From a virus: a DNA stretch of 64,000 bases. Each line of letters opens with the position of its first letter. Position 1 is the first letter of the stretch. The stretch covers positions 62,001 to 126,000 of the IMG/VR virus record IMGVR_UViG_3300027749_000049; one strand, given 5' to 3'. The translations under genes and the position numbers were made by a program. Below are positions 1 through 8,013 of the stretch, in pieces. The notes below the pieces were generated by a model. That model saw only the letters and a program-made list of their open reading frames with translations, was not told where the DNA came from and did not search any database.

Positions 1-190
1 CCTTAGTGGCTGGACACTCAAGTCTGGCTTTAGTATCCCACCATTCAACCTTTAATGGATAGTGCAAGGTTTTACTGTAATAGGAAGTATAACCTGTGTG
101 TTCTAATTTTATTGGACTGGGCTCTTTAACTGAGCTGGTGAACAGTAGTAGAGCAAGTACTGCTACTGATAAAAATTTAAAAGTTTTCAT
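1..190 (-). CDS. Partial secreted protein, possible non-specific nuclease
   Basis: Reads leftward from an ATG at 188-190 and is cut by the window edge after 63 codons. It starts with a clear signal peptide (MKTFKFLSVAVLALLLFTSS). The mature part has HTGYTSYYSKTL followed by KVEWWD, which recalls the first conserved strand of secreted EndoG/Serratia-type DNA/RNA nucleases of Bacteroidetes. The catalytic DRGH box would lie outside the window, so this function is a guess; the export signal is what the sequence shows. It is divergent from the CAP-domain gene. Confidence 0.5.
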   Translation of the reverse strand, partial: MKTFKFLSVAVLALLLFTSSVKEPSPIKLEHTGYTSYYSKTLHYPLKVEWWDTKARLECPATK

Positions 191-228
191 ATTTTTTATT
201 TATTAAGGAAATTTTATTAATATCAGGA

Positions 229-237
229 GTATATTAA
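229..237 (+). promoter_or_regulatory. Candidate GTATATTAA promoter for the CAP gene
   Basis: GTATATTAA lies about 20 bp before the ATG at 259 and matches the -10-like element repeated upstream of many genes in the window. No -35 element is evident. Confidence 0.4.
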
Positions 238-258
238 TCTTAATCAAATACTCTAATT

Positions 259-810
259 ATGAAAACTTTAATCTCAATATTATTTTTAAGTTTTGGAATC
301 AATGCATTCTCACAAACTCCTCAGGAATTAGAATTAATTAGATTAACAAATATTGAAAGAGCTAAAGAAAATCTTAGTCCGGTAGTTTATTCAGCCCTGT
401 TAGATTCGGCTGCTCAATTTCATAATAGATACCAGGTTGCAAAAGATAAAATTGATCATATTGAATATGAAATCCAACCTGGAGAAACTACAGAATACGT
501 TGGGCCAATGCAACGTATTGAAAAATATAATTCAAAATGGCTTAATATTTTTACTGGAGCAGTTGGTGAAATTTGTGCTGGTCGTTTTGCAACAGATTCA
601 CCAACTAAAATTACCGAAGACTCTGCGGTTCAGTTAATTTTTAGTCAATGGATGAATTCAGAAGGGCATAGAGCCATATTAATGACCCGTGACATTACTC
701 ATATTGCCTTTGCCTTAACTGTAAAACAGAGCCCAATCCGTAAAAGTATCTTTGGCGAACTTAGTACTTGGTCCTTTTATGGAACCGGTTTAGTAGCTAA
801 AACTTTTTAA
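259..810 (+). CDS. Secreted CAP/SCP-like domain protein
   Basis: 183 residues: signal peptide (about 1-18, ending AFSQ) and one CAP (cysteine-rich secretory/PR-1-like) domain. Family hallmarks are the N-terminal helix LTNIERAKENLSPV, a His in AAQFHNRY, the E of VGEICAG, and the late motif QWMNSEGHRAILM. Bacterial CAP proteins are exported; their biochemical role is mostly unknown. A phage copy suggests a product acting in the periplasm or at the cell surface of the infected cell. It converges with the next gene, and the two stop codons overlap by 4 bases. Confidence 0.85.
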   Translation: MKTLISILFLSFGINAFSQTPQELELIRLTNIERAKENLSPVVYSALLDSAAQFHNRYQVAKDKIDHIEYEIQPGETTEYVGPMQRIEKYNSKWLNIFTGAVGEICAGRFATDSPTKITEDSAVQLIFSQWMNSEGHRAILMTRDITHIAFALTVKQSPIRKSIFGELSTWSFYGTGLVAKTF

Positions 811-2573
811 AATTTAGGACAACCAACTGAGCTAGTTTTGCCTGGTGCTTTTGTACCAGTACTAGAGCCTAATCCTGGTATTCCCGGTAATTTAATAGTG
901 GTAGATTCATCAGCCCATCCAATGCGTACGTCCCAATTAGAAGAAGAGGTTGCAATTGGCTCAGTTATTTGAGGTTGTATTGAGGTTTTAGTAAAGTCTA
1001 TTGCAAAATGACCAAATGCAAATCTGTATTTACCAAATTTATCTTCATAGTCCGCCTGTAATTTTGGATCATTTGCTCTATTCGCATATTGTTCTTTATT
1101 CCATTTAACGGCTGGATCACCATTATTTGGTAAAGTTTGACTATTTGCATCAGCTGGTTTAATTATTGCAGCATCAACTCCGGCTGTTGTAAATGCAGAG
1201 TTAAGCGCAGTTTTTAAAGAGGTTAATCGGTCAAGGGCAAGATCGATATTCTTTTGGGTTGTATAATCTTTTAAACTAGGTTTCTTAGTTGCTTTATCAT
1301 ACGAACTTGGTACAATACTGGTAGAAGATGTTCCCCAAACTCTAACTGCTGTAATTTTACCACCATCCTGTGTAATTACGTCTACTGCATTTTTAACTGC
1401 AGTATTTAATGCAGTTTGCATTTCTGGTTTAATATCGATTGAATCGTCTGGAAAATAATTAACTGACTTCTTAAGTCCGTCAGAATTCCAGTCTCCATTT
1501 GCTTCTGGAAAAGTTCCGTTTAGTGTTGTTGATACTGGGGCAGCTGGAGTAGCTGATGGCTGTACTGTAATTGCTGATCCCTTTGGTACAATTGATAAAT
1601 TAGTTGCAAGCTTAATTGCTTGATCAGCAGTAAGTTCAGGTGTTCCAGGCTTAGCGGATTTAGCAGCTTTTACAATGTGCTCTTTAACTTTTGCATCAAG
1701 CGCATCCATAATTATTTTCTTATTTTCAGGCGTCATTGTCTGGTTTGCACTAAAATATTGAGAAATTGTTGCTTGTGAACCAAGGGCAGAGGTTAGTGTC
1801 TGAATATTTGCTTTTACTCTATCAAGAGTTAATTCTGAAATGTCTGTGCCCCAGCGATGATTTGAAAAGCCAGTAACTTTACCAGTGGTTGATAAGGCAT
1901 TAGCATATCCTTTAAAATAGTCAGCAAATGAAACTTGTTTACCGTCCATTGTGTAAGAGCCGGCTAACGAAGCGGTTGGAATAAGCATAGTTGCGGCACT
2001 TTGATTAAGGTTGAAGCCTTTACCCTTAATTAATTTAATAAAATTTGAAATTTCAGTAGCAATACTGGCAGCATTTTTCCAACTGGTAATTAGATTAGAT
2101 AATGCAGTTTTTGCAGTAGTTCCTATGTTTGCAAATTTTTGGTCAGCTGGATTAATTGCTGAAATTGTAGCAGCTGCTGCCGGAATTGCATTAACTAATG
2201 ATTCAATATTTGAAATATAGTTATATTTTGATGCACCAGTTGTTGTTGTTTTACCACCAGCAATAAAGCCGCCTATCCAAAAATACATACTTTTAGCAGA
2301 ATTTGCTTTATCTTGGGCTGCAGCACCTCCAGTTTTTACTAAACTTTTCCATAGACTAAGATCAGCACCGCCGCGTTTCCACCATTCCGTTACTGACTTG
2401 TAATTAGGTAAGGCTTTTGTTGCTTCGTCATCGTTTGCAATTAATAGTTCGTAAAGTCCATTAAGGTCTTGATTCTTGGCCATTTGCTGAATAGTTGCTT
2501 GGTCAACCGCTTCATTTAGCGATAGTGATTCAAGTAGCCAATTAGTATAGCTTTTAATTATTTGATTCTTCAT
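807..2573 (-). CDS. Large capsid-targeted-like protein with OmpA-like C-terminal domain
   Basis: 588 residues. The N-terminus MKNQIIKSYTNWLLES fits the K-x-(F/Y)-x-x-(F/W)-x-x-E signal shared by many proteins in this window. The middle is Ala/Thr-rich and helical. Around residues 370-500 the sequence (FPDDSIDIKPEMQTAL, GGKITAVRVWGTSST, NIDLALDRLTSLKTAL) resembles an OmpA/MotB-type peptidoglycan-binding fold, though the key residues are not certain. It ends in SSVGCPKF. A virion-associated protein is the best guess. It is the last gene of a leftward block. Confidence 0.75.
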   Translation of the reverse strand: MKNQIIKSYTNWLLESLSLNEAVDQATIQQMAKNQDLNGLYELLIANDDEATKALPNYKSVTEWWKRGGADLSLWKSLVKTGGAAAQDKANSAKSMYFWIGGFIAGGKTTTTGASKYNYISNIESLVNAIPAAAATISAINPADQKFANIGTTAKTALSNLITSWKNAASIATEISNFIKLIKGKGFNLNQSAATMLIPTASLAGSYTMDGKQVSFADYFKGYANALSTTGKVTGFSNHRWGTDISELTLDRVKANIQTLTSALGSQATISQYFSANQTMTPENKKIIMDALDAKVKEHIVKAAKSAKPGTPELTADQAIKLATNLSIVPKGSAITVQPSATPAAPVSTTLNGTFPEANGDWNSDGLKKSVNYFPDDSIDIKPEMQTALNTAVKNAVDVITQDGGKITAVRVWGTSSTSIVPSSYDKATKKPSLKDYTTQKNIDLALDRLTSLKTALNSAFTTAGVDAAIIKPADANSQTLPNNGDPAVKWNKEQYANRANDPKLQADYEDKFGKYRFAFGHFAIDFTKTSIQPQITEPIATSSSNWDVRIGWADESTTIKLPGIPGLGSSTGTKAPGKTSSVGCPKF

Positions 2574-2638
2574 TATATTATAGAGTAATTATTTTCTAGA
2601 TATTATTTATCTTTTGTACTATTTGATACTTACTGGTT

Positions 2639-2965
2639 TTAGTCGGCAAGATCATTAACTATAATATATTCAAGCCAGCCCATATCGTATACAGTTTCAC
2701 CATTATATAGATCATCCATAAATCTAGACCATTCATCTTCAGTACGACGGTCAATGAATTTATCAATAATTTGGCCAGTTCTCTCTTTTAGTTTGCGAAT
2801 TGCGGCATTAATCTCAGGATCGCTACCCCATTCATCTAATACCTTTTGGTATCTTTTGTCAAACGACTCAGGCTCGACAATTCCCAATTCCCTAAGTCTT
2901 GCTAGGTTAGCCTCATTGTCTGATTCCTGGATCAAGTATTGCTTAAATAGTTTGATTTGTTTCAT
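2639..2965 (-). CDS. Small protein with capsid-targeting-like N-terminus
   Basis: 108 residues. MKQIKLFKQYLIQES matches the KxFxxFxxE signal, followed by NLARLRELGIVE, a second motif shared by several of these proteins. The rest is acidic and helical with no recognised domain. If a T4-type prohead protease acts here, cleavage could follow the first or second Glu. Confidence 0.8.
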   Translation of the reverse strand: MKQIKLFKQYLIQESDNEANLARLRELGIVEPESFDKRYQKVLDEWGSDPEINAAIRKLKERTGQIIDKFIDRRTEDEWSRFMDDLYNGETVYDMGWLEYIIVNDLAD

Positions 2966-3057
2966 TTTTAAAGAGATATTTTGATTATTTATCTAGGGTC
3001 GACCAATTTTAAAATGGATTAGGTACTTTAACTAAGTAATAATTTTAAATCAAAAAG

Positions 3058-3366
3058 ATGAAAAAGTCAACATCAAAAACAAAGTCTACTACCAAGGTAG
3101 CAGCAAAGGCAGTATCAACTCCAGTAGTTGCAACTGTTTCTCGTAGTACTAATAGCCGTAAAGGTGCTAGCTACAAAAAATTATCAATTCCACAAAAATT
3201 GGAAATCATCACAGGCCGTAAGCGTCGTGGAGATAACCAGGTAATTGCTGCTGAATTGAATGTGACCCCTACTTACGTAAGTGGAGTAGTAAACGGTCGT
3301 CACCAAAATACTAAAATTGTGAATCGTATGTACGATAAAGTACGCGGTCGCAAGGTAGTTGCATAA
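3058..3366 (+). CDS. Basic helix-turn-helix DNA-binding protein
   Basis: 102 residues. Residues 1-40 are a Lys/Thr/Ala/Val-rich tail resembling histone-like tails. Residues 42-95 look like a compact HTH (IPQKLEIITGRK, then NQVIAAELNVTPTYVSGVVNGR, of which AAELNVTPTYVSGVV is the recognition unit). Likely a nucleoid-associated or regulatory protein. It is the only rightward gene between leftward blocks and ends at a bidirectional terminator. Confidence 0.75.
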   Translation: MKKSTSKTKSTTKVAAKAVSTPVVATVSRSTNSRKGASYKKLSIPQKLEIITGRKRRGDNQVIAAELNVTPTYVSGVVNGRHQNTKIVNRMYDKVRGRKVVA

Positions 3367-3388
3367 GTTTAGCAACTTACAACAGTCT

Positions 3389-3417
3389 AAAGGGAATCAG
3401 TTAATGGTTCCCTTTTT
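3389..3417. terminator. Bidirectional terminator between convergent genes
   Basis: AAAGGGAA and TTCCCTTT form a stem around a short loop with T-rich flanks. It overlaps the stop of the leftward gene at 3397 and sits just after the HTH gene. Confidence 0.75.
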
Positions 3418-3675
3418 TGTGATTTGAACAGTTAGATCACCAGTGCCTTGCAGCAGTCGGTGCCATTCACCTTTTGGAATAATGACCGGTTTGGTTAGGA
3501 CAACTGGTAAACAGTTCTCAAATTGAATGAGCCAGTCAGTTTGGCCTAGTGATTCAACTACCCGATCTTCATCATCACGGTGCCAAGTAAGTTCTTCCCG
3601 ATCAAGGTCGGCACTGAATTTTCGGACTGAGATTTCACCAGTAATTTGGGTTTCTTGAAATGGAAGTTGCATCAT
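3397..3675 (-). CDS. Small cupin-like conserved phage protein
   Basis: 92 residues. The core ELTWHRDDEDRVVE, then DWLIQFENCLP and IIPKGEWHRLL, resembles a small single-domain cupin-like family seen in T4-like phages, with HRD and WHR as possible metal- or ligand-binding positions. No catalytic function can be assigned. It starts 3 bp after the stop of the small upstream ORF. Confidence 0.7.
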   Translation of the reverse strand: MMQLPFQETQITGEISVRKFSADLDREELTWHRDDEDRVVESLGQTDWLIQFENCLPVVLTKPVIIPKGEWHRLLQGTGDLTVQITKKGTIN

Positions 3676-3678
3676 TTA

Positions 3679-3825
3679 TTACTTTTTACCAAGTTGGCGT
3701 TTTACTTCAGCTCTAACGCTTTCCATCTTTTTTGCATAAGCTGGATTCTTTTTACGGTTAAACACAACTTGTTGATTAATGCTACCAGAAACCTGGGTAA
3801 GTTTTGCCACCCCAAAGATGGGCAT
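3679..3825 (-). CDS. Small basic protein overlapping the end of the upstream gene
   Basis: 48 residues from an ATG at 3825, ending in AEVKRQLGKK. It overlaps the last 44 bases of the 3782-4369 gene in another frame and stops 3 bp before the cupin-like gene, filling what would otherwise be a gap. The Lys/Arg-rich C-terminal half reads like real coding sequence. The alternative is a +1 frameshift extension of the upstream protein. Confidence 0.55.
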   Translation of the reverse strand: MPIFGVAKLTQVSGSINQQVVFNRKKNPAYAKKMESVRAEVKRQLGKK

Positions 3826-4369
3826 AGCGATTAATACGACAAGCCCAGTAACCTGCGCTCATGCGGTCCGTTTTAAGATGGCACTGGTGGCGAGCTGCAA
3901 AGCTTTTACGCGCAGCCGGATTACTAACCTTTGCAGTAAGTCCGCCGTGAACATCGCCAAATGCAATTTTCTTGACTTTACCCGTGGCCGGGTTCTTTAC
4001 GTAGACGTGATATTTCTTGGCTCCACCGCGTTGAGGTTTACCGATTTCTACGGTTTTACCGTGGTATTCGGCTTCAAAAATTGGAAAGTCGAGTAGGATA
4101 GTTGTGCCTTCAAATTGGGCAGTTAGGCCCAGGTCGGTATCCCTAAACAGGTCCTGATCTATACTAGACAGGCTAATTTCTCCAGCTTGCCAAACCCTTC
4201 GAGCCTCAACGATTAAGCGCTGATGGGCAAGACTGCCGGGTCTAAATACTGATTCGCAAACCGAGAGGCCGGCCACTAGGTGGTATTGCAGTGCCTCGTG
4301 TAGAGGAACCTTGTGCTCTGCTTTTTCTTGGTAGGCTTCAGTTATCCAAGCCTGGAATGGTTTCAACAT
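3782..4369 (-). CDS. Capsid-targeted-like protein with Cys/His C-terminal domain
   Basis: 195 residues from ATG 4369; longer in-frame starts lie in GC-rich leader without support. The N-terminus MLKPFQAWITEA matches the shared signal. The C-terminal domain (KKIAFGDVHGGLTAKV, ARKSFAARHQCHL, MSAGYWACR, ending YPGFW) belongs to a family common in phage structural proteins, where RKSFxARHxC and YWxC probably bind zinc or stabilise the fold. Probably virion-associated. Confidence 0.78.
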   Translation of the reverse strand: MLKPFQAWITEAYQEKAEHKVPLHEALQYHLVAGLSVCESVFRPGSLAHQRLIVEARRVWQAGEISLSSIDQDLFRDTDLGLTAQFEGTTILLDFPIFEAEYHGKTVEIGKPQRGGAKKYHVYVKNPATGKVKKIAFGDVHGGLTAKVSNPAARKSFAARHQCHLKTDRMSAGYWACRINRYAHLWGGKTYPGFW

Positions 4370-4434
4370 TTTCTCTTTTTCTTTTTTCCGGCCCGCCCAA
4401 GGGGGTAACCTTGGCGGTGCAGGCACGCCCAATT

Positions 4435-4815
4435 TTATCTGCGGTTACCCAACCCATACTGCATTATTAACTGTACCCCATTTTCATTAAAGCCTAATTC
4501 GCGTAACCGTTTTGCAAACGGTGCAAATATTGTACCTAACTCTTCTGGTCGCTGGCGATGAATTTCAGAGGCGACTGCTTTTGCTCGGCGTATCAATTTT
4601 TCCGGGTCAGTAATTAATTTACTCATACTCACGGCTCGGCCCAATGGGTTTGACCCCGCAACCAGGTCCCTGGCACGGTCTAGATCCTTGATATGCGGGC
4701 GTTGACCATCAATTCGGCGGTCGGGTTGAACCTCTGCAATACCCAATTGGATAAGCCGGGCATAGTTAAGTTCAGTATTTTCAAATAGCTTAAATGAGGT
4801 TATGTAGTTTTTCAT
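4435..4815 (-). CDS. Small protein with capsid-targeting-like N-terminus
   Basis: 126 residues. MKNYITSFKLFEN is a variant of the shared signal; LNYARLIQLGIAE carries the second motif. The rest is basic and helical (RRAKAVASEIHRQRPEEL) with no recognised domain. It sits 2 bp from the stop codon of the gene upstream, in the same leftward operon. Confidence 0.75.
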   Translation of the reverse strand: MKNYITSFKLFENTELNYARLIQLGIAEVQPDRRIDGQRPHIKDLDRARDLVAGSNPLGRAVSMSKLITDPEKLIRRAKAVASEIHRQRPEELGTIFAPFAKRLRELGFNENGVQLIMQYGLGNRR

Positions 4816-4817
4816 AG

Positions 4818-5276
4818 TTATAGTTTATTTAATGGGGGTAGAAATTCGCCAGTTGCCACAAATCTCCAGATATTGTCGGTTGCTATCCATAAGACATCCG
4901 CATCGTGTTGGTAGGCTTCATCTAGTAACCATTCATCAACGATTTCAGTATCACCTTCACGACCATAAGCCTCCATGAAGCCTGGAATACTTTGTGGAAA
5001 ATCTACCCAAGAGTCTTCTTCAGCTTTGGATTGAGCCAGATCCGCCGGCCAATTTTCATAACGCTGCCAAATAACAAAAGGTTCTGGATTACCGTATAGT
5101 GGATTTTTAAGCCCAATATTTTCCCAACGTAAGCTTGCTTTAATAACCCTGAGCCCTTTCTCTGCGATACCCAATTGGTTAAGCCTAGCTAGATTTACCA
5201 GGTGCTGAGCCTCTGGTGAAAGACTTAAAGCCTCGGTTAGTGCAAACTTATGAAATTGATCAATATACTGTTTCAT
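4818..5276 (-). CDS. Acidic protein with capsid-targeting-like N-terminus
   Basis: 152 residues, taking the ATG at 5276 because it places the signal MKQYIDQFHKFALTEAL at the N-terminus. The second motif, NLARLNQLGIAEKG, follows at about residue 30. The remainder is acidic and Trp-rich (WENIGLKNPLYG, WLLDEAYQHDADVLW) and unrecognised. First gene of the leftward operon, next to the GC-rich island. Confidence 0.75.
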   Translation of the reverse strand: MKQYIDQFHKFALTEALSLSPEAQHLVNLARLNQLGIAEKGLRVIKASLRWENIGLKNPLYGNPEPFVIWQRYENWPADLAQSKAEEDSWVDFPQSIPGFMEAYGREGDTEIVDEWLLDEAYQHDADVLWIATDNIWRFVATGEFLPPLNKL

Positions 5277-6009
5277 GGTATTATTTATAGGAGCCCGCTC
5301 CACGATTTATTTAATCTATTAGCCTGTATAAGCAGACCCCAACCCGGGGGAGAATTTGCTCCAGGTAGCGGGTGACCTCCCAAATGAGCCCAGCAAACCG
5401 GCCCGGGCCCGGGGAGAATTTCAGAATAGCTCTTGGGCACATTGGTATTGTCGGTGAATCCTGGTCCGTGGAGAAACCGGAAAAAAGTAAAGTGCTGCGG
5501 CCGGCCTCCAGGAGTACTTTTTTTATGTCAGCAAGGTCACTCCTGGGGCACCTCCCGGAGTCACCCCGGGCTGCTATATTGTGAGCCTGGGGCAGCTCCG
5601 GTAGTGACCTCCAGGGCAGCCTCCAGGGCATCTCCTGGGCCGGGAGTAGTTCACTTTTTGCTGCTCCCGGGACAGCTAGCCCGGTGGCAGGCCAGGAGCC
5701 GGCTGGCCAGTTGCTAGCTCGGTACCGAGCATGGAGCCTGCTCCTAGCTAGCCAAACTCCGGCCGGGCTTAGGCCTGTCCAGACCTGGCCTGCGCTAGAG
5801 ACCAGCCGAGCTTAGCCTAACCTGGGCCGGAATCGGTTGTACTGTACCCCGCCGAAATCGGTTAGACCCCGCCGAAAGTTAGTTAAGCTTAACCTAACCT
5901 GCTCTAGAGAAAAAAGCATTTAACTCCTTTAGCCTATGCATTTTTTTGGATCTAAACTTTGTGGTTGGATAGAGTATAAGATTTCTGTAAAATATAATTT
6001 AGGAAGAAG
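5277..6009. other. GC-rich gene-free island
   Basis: About 600 bases (5300-5900) are strikingly GC-rich in an AT-rich genome and dense in CCCGGG, GGCC and CTAG words. CCCCGCCGAAA occurs twice near 5848-5875, and CTTAGCCTAACCTG/CTTAACCTAACCTG are near-repeats close by. Reading frames on both strands are open only by composition. A possible hairpin with A- and T-tracts (5910-5947) closes it before an AT-rich promoter region. Replication, packaging or structural RNA roles are possible but not shown. Confidence 0.6.
5910..5947. terminator. Possible bidirectional terminator
   Basis: AAAAAAGCAT and ATGCATTTTTTT pair across a loop of about 16 bases. The short stem makes this tentative. Confidence 0.4.
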
Positions 6010-6321
6010 ATGTTATTACAAACCTTGGTTGCAGAATTTCTAAGAATTCTCGAGAAGTCTGGCCGGGACTGGCACCAAATAGCATGGGCAATTCGCGGTT
6101 TGGAATCTGAAGTCCGGGATTCAAGTCTCACGGCGGCGGATTGGTATCCGGAATTAGAAGAGTATTTAGGGAGCAGAGTTGTTGAAGCCTTGATCCTCGC
6201 AAGAGCCGAGGCAATAGACCGAGAAGAGTTTGAATGGGCGCATGAAATAACCCGCAGACTGGCAGAGTTAGGTTGGGAAAAATTTGAGGAAGAAGAATGT
6301 TACAGAGACCAAAGGATATAA
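6010..6321 (+). CDS. Unknown acidic helical protein with UVR-like segment
   Basis: 103 residues, helical and Trp/Glu-rich. AIDREEFEWAHEITRRLAELG resembles the short UvrB/UvrC (UVR) interaction helix pair (A...E-F-E-A...R). No other domain. First gene of a rightward operon after the GC island; its end overlaps the start of the next ORF. Confidence 0.6.
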   Translation: MLLQTLVAEFLRILEKSGRDWHQIAWAIRGLESEVRDSSLTAADWYPELEEYLGSRVVEALILARAEAIDREEFEWAHEITRRLAELGWEKFEEEECYRDQRI

Positions 6322-6485
6322 TCGACCAGACTCTTGAGACCGCGCTAAAAAAACCAGGTCTAATTGACTGGAACTGGATCTTAGCAGATCTATTGGAGAA
6401 AAAGGTTGGGGTAGAAAAAAAGATTCTTTACCGCAGGGTTAAAGCCCTCCTAAAGTCTAGAAGAGAAGAACCTTGGTTATGGTAA
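6297..6485 (+). CDS. Unknown small helical protein
   Basis: 62 residues, starting inside the last codons of the previous gene in another frame (25-base overlap), typical of coupled phage genes. Basic C-terminal half (YRRVKALLKSRREEPW). No recognised family. Confidence 0.55.
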   Translation: MLQRPKDIIDQTLETALKKPGLIDWNWILADLLEKKVGVEKKILYRRVKALLKSRREEPWLW

Positions 6486-6521
6486 GATATACTTATACAG
6501 AAATATAAAATATAATACAAT

Positions 6522-6743
6522 ATGAAAAATAGAAAAGAACAGATTGTTCAGTTACTTGGAGCGCTCGCGATTGGATTTGCAGCCTCGGTAATAATGGCTT
6601 TTCCAGTTAAATGGCTCTGGAACTGGTTGATTCCAGAAATTTTTACAGGTGTTGCGCAGATTTCTGCACTGCAGGCTTGGGGTCTAGTATTCCTAATCCA
6701 ATTGTTGGTACCTAAATCCGGAAAAGACTTAACTAAGAAATAA
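6522..6743 (+). CDS. Small two-helix membrane protein
   Basis: 73 residues with two hydrophobic helices (about 9-33 and 41-63) and charged ends. No family recognised. Separated by 5 bp from the next gene. Confidence 0.65.
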   Translation: MKNRKEQIVQLLGALAIGFAASVIMAFPVKWLWNWLIPEIFTGVAQISALQAWGLVFLIQLLVPKSGKDLTKK

Positions 6744-6748
6744 TTGGT

Positions 6749-6979
6749 ATGGGAAAAGGCGGACGCAAAGGCGGAACAGAAGACAGGGTACAAGAAAAGA
6801 TTGACCGGACCCGAGGTCAAGACCGGGATTCAGATCCAGGATTTTGGCCCTATCTAAAAATGGTAGAAGACTGGGCTGGAAGACATAATTTTTCCTACAC
6901 CGAAGCCGAGGTCAAGCAGGCCTGGACAAGCGGCCAATGGGTAGAAGATTTTATTCTAGTTAAATGTAAACGTAGATAA
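6749..6979 (+). CDS. Unknown charged small protein
   Basis: 76 residues with a strongly charged Gly/Arg/Asp-rich N-terminus and a C-terminal Trp-rich segment (FWPYLKMVEDWAGRHNF). Last gene of its operon, followed by a strong terminator. Confidence 0.55.
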   Translation: MGKGGRKGGTEDRVQEKIDRTRGQDRDSDPGFWPYLKMVEDWAGRHNFSYTEAEVKQAWTSGQWVEDFILVKCKRR

Positions 6980-7000
6980 CTCTTAACCAAATCTTTTCTG

Positions 7001-7039
7001 AAAAGGTCCCTAACTATTTTTTAGTTGGGGACCTTTTTT
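7001..7039 (+). terminator. Rho-independent terminator
   Basis: AAAGGTCCC pairs with GGGACCTTT around an AT-rich inner stem, followed by a T-run. Confidence 0.85.
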
Positions 7040-7060
7040 CTTTAACGAGTTCCGCAAATT

Positions 7061-7127
7061 GTTAATAACTTTTTTCTAAAATAATTCACTAAAAATTTTT
7101 TAGTCTCAAATAGATTTGTTATATTTA
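7061..7127 (+). promoter_or_regulatory. Early-type promoter with GTTAATAAC box
   Basis: GTTAATAAC at 7061, TTTTTTAGTCTCAAA near 7096-7110, and the -7 element TATATTTA at 7120 (59 bp box-to-element). It drives the DUF6011-like gene through an A-rich leader. Confidence 0.75.
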
Positions 7128-7155
7128 CTCTATCAACCAATCTAAAAAATCAACT

Positions 7156-7674
7156 ATGAGAAACCAATCAACTCCCCGTCCGAACCTCAACCCACTCGCT
7201 CTTCCAAAACTTGCCTTAGCGGGCAGAGCGGTGCTTACCTTTCGCAATCTTGCAGAAGGCAGCCACATGACAGTTAAAATCAAGCAGTTGCGCGACAAGC
7301 AAGATCGCAAGAAAATGCTGCCAATTTTCTACGTGTACATTTCTTTACTTAACGACGGTCGTACCGGCATGGATTTTGCAGGTACCCTGTTCGCGGAGGA
7401 TATGGGAACCAAACTTGGTCGCGGAGTTCAGCCGGACTCTCGCCTAGCCCGTGCTCTGGGCTGGATCGTAGCCGCAATCAAAAATCCTGAAATCTTACGC
7501 GGTCGAGTTGGACTCTTCCATGAAGGTAGATGTTGCAAATGCGGACTACCGCTTACCCATCCGGAATCTATCCACACCGCTCTTGGCCCAGTATGCTTGG
7601 AGAGAATGGTAGCCGCCGCACAAAGAGAAGAATTCAACATTGCCGAAATCTTTACACCGATCGAGTCTATTTAG
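7156..7674 (+). CDS. DUF6011-like zinc-binding protein
   Basis: 172 residues. The C-terminal motif CCKCGLPLTHPESIHTALGP followed by VC matches DUF6011, a small zinc-knuckle domain found in phage proteins. The N-terminal part (LAEGSHMTVKIKQLRDK, FYVYISLLNDG) looks like a beta-rich domain that may bind nucleic acid or protein. Preceded by an early-type promoter; a hairpin (CGAGTCTA/TAGACTCG, 7662-7679) covers its stop codon. Confidence 0.75.
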   Translation: MRNQSTPRPNLNPLALPKLALAGRAVLTFRNLAEGSHMTVKIKQLRDKQDRKKMLPIFYVYISLLNDGRTGMDFAGTLFAEDMGTKLGRGVQPDSRLARALGWIVAAIKNPEILRGRVGLFHEGRCCKCGLPLTHPESIHTALGPVCLERMVAAAQREEFNIAEIFTPIESI

Positions 7675-7690
7675 ACTCGGCCGGCTCGGT

Positions 7691-7702
7691 CTCCCTAGTC
7701 CC
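7691..7702 (+). repeat. CTCCCTAGTCCC repeat, intergenic copy
   Basis: Exact 12-mer between the stop hairpin of the upstream gene and the next GTTAATAAC promoter. One of eight exact copies in the window. Confidence 0.85.
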
Positions 7703-7706
7703 AGTT

Positions 7707-7751
7707 GTTAATAACTTTATTTTTCCGTGTCAAAAATTATACTTATATTTG
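7707..7751 (+). promoter_or_regulatory. Early-type promoter with GTTAATAAC box
   Basis: GTTAATAAC at 7707 and TATATTTG at 7744, a separation of 37 bp. Only 4 bases after a CTCCCTAGTCCC copy. Confidence 0.75.
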
Positions 7752-7777
7752 TATTAACCAATCTAAACCAACCAAAC

Positions 7778-7990
7778 ATGACAGAAGAACAATCGCTAAT
7801 TTTCAGCCAGGTGTTAGACACCAATTGGCAAGTTAAAGAACTAATGGACGCCAACAAATGGCTCGAGTCTTTTGAGAAAGTAAAAGAGTTAAATGCCTTA
7901 AAGCAGAAACTTAAAGAGTCAATGGGCGCGGCCGCGTACGATAAATTTATTACTACTGGCCAGAAAATGTTTGCCTCAAGTCAAGATTAA
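7778..7990 (+). CDS. Unknown small acidic/helical protein
   Basis: 70 residues from the ATG after the A-rich leader, chosen because the promoter lies inside any longer reading. Helical, with a repetitive Lys/Glu/Leu segment (SFEKVKELNALKQKLKES) likely to form a coiled coil. No family recognised. Confidence 0.7.
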   Translation: MTEEQSLIFSQVLDTNWQVKELMDANKWLESFEKVKELNALKQKLKESMGAAAYDKFITTGQKMFASSQD

Positions 7991-8013
7991 TTAACCCTTA
8001 ACCAAACTTAACC

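Noticed and set aside
3679-4369. Programmed +1 frameshift joining the Cys/His-domain gene to the downstream frame
   Set aside because: No slippery sequence or obvious stimulator; a separate small ORF with its own ATG explains the reading more simply, though this is not settled.
5311-5717. Open reading frames on both strands in the GC-rich island
   Set aside because: They are open because GC-rich DNA has few stops; low-complexity Pro/Gly/Ser composition, overlapping on both strands, no leader or conserved pattern.
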